Positions 5,264 to 11,103 of a stretch of 11,103 nucleotides of DNA are shown here, in pieces (the stretch's first letter is position 1; every line of letters begins with the position of its first letter). Where the stretch lies: the NCBI RefSeq assembly GCF_023661085.1, contig NZ_JAHDJT010000035.1, positions 1 to 11,103 on the forward strand, in the 5' to 3' direction. The translations under genes were made by a program, and so were the position numbers. Origin of the DNA: Wolbachia pipientis (GTDB lineage: Bacteria; Pseudomonadota; Alphaproteobacteria; Rickettsiales; Anaplasmataceae). The notes under the pieces were generated by a model. That model saw nothing but the letters and a program-made list of their open reading frames with translations, was not told the origin of the DNA and ran no database searches.

Positions 5264-6610
5264 ATGATGTCTAGTAACATACCTCAAAATGCAGTCGAAG
5301 TGGATACACCAAGTAATATATATACCTATAAAAAGCTTAGTGTAGATAAACTAAAGCATGAGTATGAAATCACAGTTAGTAGCGATTATATAGAACAAAA
5401 GATGAATTCTAGATTACAAGAGATAGCGAAGAATGCAAAATTGCCTGGATTTAGATCCGGGAAAACGCCTTACGATCTTATTGTTAAAAATTATAAAAGT
5501 GAAGTTTTGGAATATGTAGTGAATAACACGATTGACTATTGCTCAAGTGATTTAATGAAAAAAATTGAAGTCAAGTCTCAAATTCATCCTAAGGTTGATA
5601 TTATATCATTACCAGATCTGGATAAAAAGGATGAGAAAGGCGATTTTGTGTACAAGCTGTCTTTTGAGTCAATGCCAGAAGTGCCAACAATAGATCTTGA
5701 TAAAATAAGTTTGAAGAAAGTTGAGGCAAAAATCGAAGAGGGAGACATAAAAGAATTTATTGATTCTATAAAAACAAAATTTCCTAATCTTATCTCTGTT
5801 GATGATGATTCTTATCAAGCGAAAAATGGGGATAAACTGACAATTGACTTTGAAGGGCGGATTAGAAACAAGCTCTTTCAAGGTGGAAGTGGCAAAAATT
5901 TTGCTGTTAATTTAGGATCCGGCGCATTTATCGATGGTTTTGAAGATCAATTAATTGGCATAAAAAAAGGAGAAACAAAAAGCTTTAAGCTGAAGTTTCC
6001 TGAGGATTACCAGGTAATTTCCCTTGCGGGACAAGAGGCTACTTTTTCTGTCCGAGTTAATGATATTCAGATTGCCGAAGATTTTGGAAGTGATGATGAA
6101 GTAGCTAGGAGGATTGGTTTTGAAGATTATTCTTCGCTAATAAATCATGCAAAAGAAGTAATTGATAATCAATGTAAAGAAATGGGAGACCTCTTAATTA
6201 AAAAGGAGCTATTTGATTGTTTGGATGCTAGTTACAGCTTTGATTTGCCTACAGACATAGTAAAACAGGAACAGCAGAGAGTGGAAAGAGAGTTGAACTC
6301 TAAAGATGACTCTTTTAAGGAAGCTGAAAGACGAGTAAAGCTTGCAATGTTATTTATGAAGTTCAGTACAGAACATAAAATATCATTAACTCAAAATGAT
6401 GTTTTAAATGTTATTCTGAATCAGTATGTCAATAAAGATGTACCGCTTAATAGAGTATTGAAACATTTTAGCTCAAACAGGCAATTTCAGGAGTTAGTTA
6501 GAGGGCAAGCTCTTGAGCATAAAGTTACAGATTATATAATAGAAAAAGTTCATAAAGAAGAGCAGATTGTTTCTGTGAAAAGGTTAAAGGAATTATTTGA
6601 TAATATTTAG
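5264..6610 (+). CDS. tig: Trigger factor (ribosome-bound chaperone and prolyl isomerase)
   Basis: Trigger factor binds near the ribosomal exit tunnel, shelters nascent chains and carries a peptidyl-prolyl isomerase domain. The 448 residues compare with about 432 in E. coli. The ribosome-docking signature GFRSGK is at 62-67, placing it about 19 residues later than in E. coli because of a polar N-terminal extension. The FKBP-like domain spans about 185-272 ([34 protein letters not shown]). The rest is the helical chaperone domain, rich in charged residues. Two ATG codons stand together at 5264 and 5267. The weak AGGT (5259-5262) is 1 nt before the first and 4 nt before the second, so the second may be the true start (447 aa). 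It opens the tig-clpP-clpX-lon cluster, the same order as in E. coli, with clpP 11 bases downstream. Confidence 0.95.
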   Translation: MMSSNIPQNAVEVDTPSNIYTYKKLSVDKLKHEYEITVSSDYIEQKMNSRLQEIAKNAKLPGFRSGKTPYDLIVKNYKSEVLEYVVNNTIDYCSSDLMKKIEVKSQIHPKVDIISLPDLDKKDEKGDFVYKLSFESMPEVPTIDLDKISLKKVEAKIEEGDIKEFIDSIKTKFPNLISVDDDSYQAKNGDKLTIDFEGRIRNKLFQGGSGKNFAVNLGSGAFIDGFEDQLIGIKKGETKSFKLKFPEDYQVISLAGQEATFSVRVNDIQIAEDFGSDDEVARRIGFEDYSSLINHAKEVIDNQCKEMGDLLIKKELFDCLDASYSFDLPTDIVKQEQQRVERELNSKDDSFKEAERRVKLAMLFMKFSTEHKISLTQNDVLNVILNQYVNKDVPLNRVLKHFSSNRQFQELVRGQALEHKVTDYIIEKVHKEEQIVSVKRLKELFDNI

Positions 6611-6621
6611 TAGGAAAAGGT

Positions 6622-7248
6622 ATGACTCTTATACCAATTGTAGTTGAGCAAACAAGTCGTGGTGAACGTGCCTATGACATATATTCGAGGTTGGTGAAGG
6701 AAAGAATAATTTTTGTAACTGGTCCCATTGAAGACAACATGGCCAGCGTAATAGTAGCACAGCTTTTATTTTTAGAATCGGAAAACCCTGATAAGGACAT
6801 TTATATGTATGTTAACTCGCCAGGTGGCGTTGTAACTGCTGGTTTGTCGATCTATGATACAATGCAGTATATAAAACCAGATGTTTCAACTTTGTGTATA
6901 GGTCAAGCTGCATCTATGGGCTCTCTGTTGCTTGCAGCTGGCACAGAAGGTAAGCGTTACTCTCTGCCTCATTCAAGAATTATGATACATCAGCCATCTG
7001 GTGGTTATCAGGGTCAGGCAACTGATATAGAAATACATGCTAATGAAATTTTGCGAATTAAGAAAAAACTAAACCAGATTTATGAAAAGCATACTGGAAG
7101 TTCACTGAAGCAAATCGAAAGAATGATGGAAAGAGATAAATTCATGGATCCTGAAGAAGCAAGGAAAATTGGCTTGGTTGACAGAGTAATAGCTGAGCGT
7201 AAGGATATTAAGATTGAAAGTATTAAAGTTGAACAAAAGGTGAGTTGA
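6622..7248 (+). CDS. clpP: ATP-dependent Clp protease proteolytic subunit
   Basis: ClpP forms the 14-subunit serine-protease chamber that degrades proteins unfolded by ClpX or ClpA. The 208 residues are normal. The catalytic triad is complete: S98 in GQAASMGS, H123 in MIHQPSGG, and D172 in ERDKF. The substrate-strand and oxyanion motif NSPGG lies at 65-69. The N-terminus starts directly with [24 protein letters not shown], with little or no propeptide, as is common outside the enterobacteria. The start has AGGA (6612-6615) 6 nt before the ATG. Its last codons carry the ribosome-binding site of clpX, and its TGA overlaps the clpX ATG by one base, so translation of the two partners is probably coupled. 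Confidence 0.97.
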   Translation: MTLIPIVVEQTSRGERAYDIYSRLVKERIIFVTGPIEDNMASVIVAQLLFLESENPDKDIYMYVNSPGGVVTAGLSIYDTMQYIKPDVSTLCIGQAASMGSLLLAAGTEGKRYSLPHSRIMIHQPSGGYQGQATDIEIHANEILRIKKKLNQIYEKHTGSSLKQIERMMERDKFMDPEEARKIGLVDRVIAERKDIKIESIKVEQKVS

Positions 7249-8522
7249 TGGGCAACAATGATGATTTACACTACTGTTCTTTTTGCAATAAAGCACAAAA
7301 CGAAGTAGATAAGTTAATTACTAATTCTTCAGACGGTTTGAAAGTGTTTATTTGTAATGAGTGCATAGAGTTATCTCATAGAGCAATAAGCCAAAAGAAA
7401 AGTGGGACATTTAATTCAGATTATATGTCTGATGTGAAGTTACTACTAAAAAAACCTGAAGATATAAAGAGTTTTCTTAGTAAACATGTTGTTGGTCAAG
7501 AACACGCACAACATGTTTTGTCTGTAGCGATGTATAACCATTGTCAGTCTATGGCACAATTTCATTCTATAAGAGATGTTGAAATCGAAAAGTCGAATGT
7601 AATGCTCATTGGTCCTACTGGTTCTGGTAAAACCTTGCTAGCCAAAACACTCGCTAAAGTTTCAGATGTGCCGTTCGCGATGGCTGATGCAACAACTTTG
7701 ACTGAAGCAGGTTATGTAGGTGATGATGTGGAAAGCGTGTTATCGCGTCTATTGCAAGCAGCAAATTATGATGTTGCAAAGGCACAACGTGGTATAGTGT
7801 TTATAGATGAAATAGATAAAATCACAAGGAAATCTGAAGGTACTTCGATAACACGTGACGTTTCAGGCGAAGGAGTCCAGCAAGCTCTACTTAAGATTAT
7901 GGAAGGCACAGTTGCTTATGTTCCGCCACAGGGAGGACGGAAACACCCACAACAGGAATTGATACAAGTGGATACTAATAATATACTGTTTATTTGTGGG
8001 GGAGCTTTTGAAGGTTTAGGCAAGATCATTGAAGCAAGAAAGAAAGGAACATCAGTTGGCTTTGGAGCAGATATCAGTCAATCTAAAGAGCAAAGGAAAA
8101 AAAATACTTTACGTGATGTTCAGCCCGAAGATTTAATTAAATTCGGTTTGATACCGGAGTTCGTAGGGCGTGTTCCAATAACTGCTGTTTTAGATGAGTT
8201 AGATCACGAAGATTTAGTACATGTACTGATAGAGCCAAGGAATGCACTAATAAAACAGTACAAAGCATTACTTGCGTTTAGTAAAGTAAATCTTGAATTT
8301 TCAGATAGCGCAGTATCAGCTATTGCTGAAAAAGCTATGAGTTATAAAACAGGTGCCAGAATGTTACGTGCTATTTTAGAGTCACTTTTGCTCGATGTTA
8401 TGTATACAGTTGGAAACGGGGGTTTTGAAGGTAGTACAATAGTAGTTACTAAGGAAATGGTGGAATCAGGAAAAGTAGTGATCAATCGTGGCAACAAGGG
8501 TGACATTGTAGCAGGAGGTTGA
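7248..8522 (+). CDS. clpX: ATP-dependent Clp protease ATP-binding subunit ClpX
   Basis: ClpX is the hexameric AAA+ unfoldase that feeds substrates into ClpP. Counted from the ATG at 7248 it has 424 residues. An N-terminal zinc-binding domain has C10, C13, C36 and C39. Then come Walker A GPTGSGKT (122-129), pore loop GYVG (155-158), Walker B IVFIDEID (183-190), RKH loop (231-233), arginine finger R308 in EFVGR, and sensor 2 GAR (369-371). The ClpP-docking loop reads VGF (270-272) where E. coli has IGF, a conservative change. A TTG one codon earlier (7245) could also start the frame. ATG 7248 is preferred, with AAGGTGAG (7237-7244) as ribosome-binding site inside clpP. The stop at 8520-8522 is followed by lon. 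Confidence 0.97.
   Translation: MGNNDDLHYCSFCNKAQNEVDKLITNSSDGLKVFICNECIELSHRAISQKKSGTFNSDYMSDVKLLLKKPEDIKSFLSKHVVGQEHAQHVLSVAMYNHCQSMAQFHSIRDVEIEKSNVMLIGPTGSGKTLLAKTLAKVSDVPFAMADATTLTEAGYVGDDVESVLSRLLQAANYDVAKAQRGIVFIDEIDKITRKSEGTSITRDVSGEGVQQALLKIMEGTVAYVPPQGGRKHPQQELIQVDTNNILFICGGAFEGLGKIIEARKKGTSVGFGADISQSKEQRKKNTLRDVQPEDLIKFGLIPEFVGRVPITAVLDELDHEDLVHVLIEPRNALIKQYKALLAFSKVNLEFSDSAVSAIAEKAMSYKTGARMLRAILESLLLDVMYTVGNGGFEGSTIVVTKEMVESGKVVINRGNKGDIVAGG
8513..8518 (+). promoter_or_regulatory. Strong Shine-Dalgarno AGGAGG at the clpX-lon junction
   Basis: AGGAGG lies inside the last codons of clpX. It is 3 nt before an ATG at 8522 that opens a 10-codon frame, but 25 nt before the lon ATG at 8544 and 43 nt before the next in-frame lon ATG at 8562. 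It is the strongest such site seen at any junction of the cluster, yet it is not at the usual distance from lon. Confidence 0.6.
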
Positions 8523-8554
8523 TGGTTAATTTAAGCATGTATTATGAACATTGA
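8522..8554 (+). CDS. Possible 10-codon leader ORF ([10 protein letters not shown]) before lon
   Basis: The ATG overlaps the clpX TGA by one base (TGATG), the same junction seen between clpP and clpX. The frame ends at TGA 8552-8554, 11 bases past the first base of the lon start and 7 bases before the alternative lon ATG at 8562. It could carry ribosomes from the AGGAGG site to lon by termination and re-initiation. The 3-nt spacing from the Shine-Dalgarno is short. A chance frame of this size is quite possible. Confidence 0.3.
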   Translation: MVNLSMYYEH

Positions 8555-11003
8555 GTATGCTATGGACTCTAATTTTGCTACATTGCCGGTATTGCCTTTA
8601 AGAGATGTAGTAATTTTTCCAAGTGTAGTGGTACCTTTATTTATAGGCAGAGAAAAATCCATTAATGCGTTAGAGTATGCAATTAATAATAGTAGTCACC
8701 AAAATAAGATTTTTCTTGTGACACAGCAAGATGGCTCTCTTGATAACCCAGAGCCACAAGATCTTTATGAAGTAGGCGTGCTAGCAAATATTGTACAGCC
8801 ATTGATAAAATTGCCTGATAATGCAGTAAAGGTTGTAATCCAAGGAGTCAGCAGAGGAAGAGCTGTTGAGTATATCGATTCTCATACTTTATTACAGGCT
8901 AGAGTAGAATTGGATAATTATCGTGAATACGAGGAAGATGAGGATAATGTCGATCTGGAAGCTTTAAGGCGGTCTGTTATAGGTGCATTTGATAGTTGGT
9001 GTAAACTGAACAAGAAAAACCAGCCTGATATTATTGTTAATCCCGTTGAGCAGATCAAAGAAATTGATCTGCTTGTAGACACGATAGTTTCATATTTGAA
9101 TATAAAAGCATCAGATAAACAAAGCATACTTGGGACTTATGGTCCGGGGGAACGTTTAAGAAAAACTTTCACTTTTATTGAGAGAGAAATCAGCATTTTG
9201 AATGCACAAAACCGTTTATATAAAACAATTAAATCACAAGTTGAAAGCACTCAGAAAGCCTACTACCTCAATGAGCAATTGAAAGCTATACAGAAAGAAT
9301 TGGGCGAATTTGAGAATGGAGAAGAAGGAAATATAATAAATGAATTTGAAAAAAAGATAGAAGAAACAAAGCTTTCTCAGGAAGCAAGGGAGAAAGCTAT
9401 AACTGAGTTGAAGAGATATAAGAAAATGAATCCCATTTCTCCTGAAGCTACAGTTATATCTAATTATTTGTATTGGTTGCTTGATCTGCCATGGGGAAAA
9501 TATAAGGATGCAAAAATTAATTTAAATGCAGCTAAAAAAATCTTGGATGAAAATCACTATGGTATAGAGAAGGTAAAAGATAGAATAATAGAGTTTCTGG
9601 CAGTGTTAAAGAGAGTAAAAGAGATCAAGGGTCCTATACTTTGCTTATTGGGACCACCTGGTGTCGGTAAAACTTCTTTAGCTAGGTCTATGGCAAAGGC
9701 AGTGGGAAGGGATTTTGTTCGCATAGCTCTTGGTGGTGTGCGTGATGAATCTGAGATACGTGGCCATAGGAAAACTTATATTGGCTCAATGCCCGGCAAA
9801 GTCATTCAACACATGAAAAAAGCTAATTCCTGCAACCCACTTTTTTTACTTGATGAAATAGATAAGATGGGTTCTGATTCGCATGGTGACCCTGCATCTG
9901 CATTGCTTGAGGTTTTGGACACTGAACACAATAAGCACTTTACGGACCATTACTTAGAAGTTGAGTTTGATCTTTCAAGTGTAATGTTTGTCGCTACAGC
10001 GAACAGCTTGAATTTACCACATCCTTTGCATGACAGGATGGAAATCATACAATTATCTGGTTATACTGAAGATGAAAAAATTAGTATCGCTAAGTATCAT
10101 TTAATTCCCAAATTAAAGAAAGAGCATGGTTTGCGTAAGAAAGAATGGAGTATAACTGACGATGCACTGTATGAGTTGATACGTCTATATACACGTGAAA
10201 GTGGTGTTCGCAGTATGGAAAGGGAGCTTGCAAAGCTCATGAGAAAGGCAGTGAAAGAAATATTAGAAGGTAAAAATAAGAAAATATGCGTGGGAGTTAA
10301 CGATTTACAAGGTTATTTAGGAGTACGTAAATATACCTTTGGTATCGCAGAAAATGAGAGTTCAGTAGGGGTAGTAACTGGACTAGCCTACACTGAAACA
10401 GGTGGTGATATTTTAATGATAGAGTCAGTTTTGATTCCAGGTAAGGGGGAAATAAAATATACGGGGAAACTTGGAGAGGTTATGCAAGAATCCATAAAGG
10501 CTGCGTATAGTTATATTCGATCAAATTGTCTATTCTTTGGCATAAAGCCTGAAAAGTTTCAAAACAATGATATACATTTGCATCTACCTGAGGGCGCTGT
10601 ACCAAAGGATGGACCTTCTGCTGGTAGTGCAATATGCACATCCATTGTTTCCCTTATGATAAACATACCAGTTGACAAAAGTGTTGCTATGACAGGTGAA
10701 GTTACACTGCGTGGCAGAGTTTTAGCTATTGGAGGCTTGAGAGAAAAGTTACTCGCAGCACTCAGAGGATCGATCAAGACTGTGATTATACCTAGCGAAA
10801 ATGAAAAGGATATGCAAGAAATACCAGCAAGTATTAAGGAAAAAGTCGATGTAGTTTTTGTCAAGAATATTGATGAGGTTATAAAAATTGCTTTAATACA
10901 GCCTACTATTCCAATTGAAAGCGATAATGGAAGCAATGCGCCATCTTCCTCTGTAAAAAATAAAGACGACAATTTTTCTGGCTTAGAAACACTAAAGCAT
11001 TAG
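8544..11003 (+). CDS. lon: ATP-dependent protease Lon (LonA type)
   Basis: Lon is a soluble hexameric protease that degrades misfolded and short-lived regulatory proteins. The 819 residues fit the family (784 in E. coli), the excess lying partly in a polar C-terminal tail (about 785-819). The N-terminal LON substrate-binding domain begins at about 15 (PVLPLRDVVIFP), and the coiled-coil linker covers about 215-300. The AAA+ module has Walker A GPPGVGKT (370-377) and Walker B FLLDEID (434-440). The protease domain has the Ser-Lys dyad S692 (PKDGPSAG) and K735 (GGLREKLLAA), 43 residues apart as in E. coli. An in-frame ATG at 8562 would give 813 residues. Neither start has a good ribosome-binding site at normal distance. 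It follows clpX by 21 bases and closes the tig-clpP-clpX-lon cluster. No clear terminator is seen after it. Confidence 0.97.
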   Translation: MNIEYAMDSNFATLPVLPLRDVVIFPSVVVPLFIGREKSINALEYAINNSSHQNKIFLVTQQDGSLDNPEPQDLYEVGVLANIVQPLIKLPDNAVKVVIQGVSRGRAVEYIDSHTLLQARVELDNYREYEEDEDNVDLEALRRSVIGAFDSWCKLNKKNQPDIIVNPVEQIKEIDLLVDTIVSYLNIKASDKQSILGTYGPGERLRKTFTFIEREISILNAQNRLYKTIKSQVESTQKAYYLNEQLKAIQKELGEFENGEEGNIINEFEKKIEETKLSQEAREKAITELKRYKKMNPISPEATVISNYLYWLLDLPWGKYKDAKINLNAAKKILDENHYGIEKVKDRIIEFLAVLKRVKEIKGPILCLLGPPGVGKTSLARSMAKAVGRDFVRIALGGVRDESEIRGHRKTYIGSMPGKVIQHMKKANSCNPLFLLDEIDKMGSDSHGDPASALLEVLDTEHNKHFTDHYLEVEFDLSSVMFVATANSLNLPHPLHDRMEIIQLSGYTEDEKISIAKYHLIPKLKKEHGLRKKEWSITDDALYELIRLYTRESGVRSMERELAKLMRKAVKEILEGKNKKICVGVNDLQGYLGVRKYTFGIAENESSVGVVTGLAYTETGGDILMIESVLIPGKGEIKYTGKLGEVMQESIKAAYSYIRSNCLFFGIKPEKFQNNDIHLHLPEGAVPKDGPSAGSAICTSIVSLMINIPVDKSVAMTGEVTLRGRVLAIGGLREKLLAALRGSIKTVIIPSENEKDMQEIPASIKEKVDVVFVKNIDEVIKIALIQPTIPIESDNGSNAPSSSVKNKDDNFSGLETLKH

Positions 11004-11033
11004 CATACTGAACATTATTGAGATAAAAACTGC

Positions 11034-11062
11034 TTGACAACTTTCGTTGTTACCCTTATTAT
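11034..11062 (+). promoter_or_regulatory. Near-consensus promoter for a gene beyond the window
   Basis: A perfect TTGACA (11034-11039) and TATTAT (11057-11062) are separated by 17 bases; transcription would start near 11069. The spacer holds an imperfect palindrome, ACAAC (11037-11041) and GTTGT (11046-11050). ATAGC (11061-11065) and GCTAT (11072-11076) form another small inverted repeat around the expected start. The downstream gene is cut off, so what it drives is unknown. Confidence 0.75.
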
Positions 11063-11103
11063 AGCATTGAAGCTATTTGTTTAACTTCCCAATCTGTACA
11101 GGT

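Noticed and set aside
5669..5881. 70-codon minus-strand frame inside tig
   Set aside because: It is antisense to the FKBP-like region of trigger factor and resembles no protein.
7102..7296. 64-codon minus-strand frame across the clpP-clpX junction
   Set aside because: It is antisense to two conserved genes, and the translation is a typical AT-rich shadow.
8918..9127. 69-codon minus-strand frame inside lon
   Set aside because: It is opposite the Lon N-terminal domain and Ser-rich as expected of a shadow frame.
10559..10972. 137-codon minus-strand frame inside lon
   Set aside because: It lies wholly opposite the conserved Lon protease domain, including the Ser-Lys dyad, and has no ribosome-binding site or recognisable motif.
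1..11103. A new multi-gene defence, toxin or secretion system
   Set aside because: All but one of the protein genes of normal size belong to well-known housekeeping families. The one unknown protein has no partner gene suggestive of a system, and no transposase, integrase or phage gene is present.

Overview
The window looks like chromosomal DNA from an alphaproteobacterial endosymbiont of the order Rickettsiales, most probably Wolbachia. The grounds are the low G+C content, AT-rich gaps carrying hairpin-forming repeats, the detailed character of the MurG, GshB, ClpX and Lon proteins, and a tRNA without an encoded CCA end. The assignment rests on recognition, not on a database search. The strain or supergroup cannot be told.

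Layout: positions 1-403 hold no gene. They contain a degenerate tandem repeat of about 132 bp with internal hairpins (3-192), a GC-rich palindrome with a possible decayed partner (about 200-335), and a candidate promoter for lpdA. Next come lpdA (404-1789, +); a short unrecognised hydrophilic protein (1791-2171, -) that meets lpdA tail to tail; murG (start taken as 2262, to 3293, +); gshB (3286-4212, -), overlapping the 3' end of murG; and a double-BON envelope protein resembling DolP/YraP (4261-4857, -), which probably shares a transcript with gshB. A tRNA-Leu(UAG) gene with a near-consensus promoter follows (5028-5109, +). The right half is the conserved protein quality-control cluster tig-clpP-clpX-lon (5264-11003, +), with gaps of 11, -1 and 21 nt. 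The last 100 bases hold a near-consensus promoter pointing out of the window.

Functionally, lpdA supplies the E3 subunit of 2-oxoacid dehydrogenase complexes. murG performs the last cytoplasmic step of lipid II synthesis, and gshB the last step of glutathione synthesis. The BON protein probably acts at the outer envelope. Trigger factor folds nascent chains at the ribosome exit; ClpXP and Lon are the ATP-dependent proteases that clear misfolded and regulatory proteins. All catalytic residues that could be checked are present, so none of these genes looks broken.

No new multi-gene system is evident. The observations most worth checking are regulatory: a 10-codon reading frame with the best ribosome-binding site of the clpX-lon junction, inverted repeats at the murG start, a promoter architecture shared by the tRNA and the window's right end, and the repeat-rich left end.
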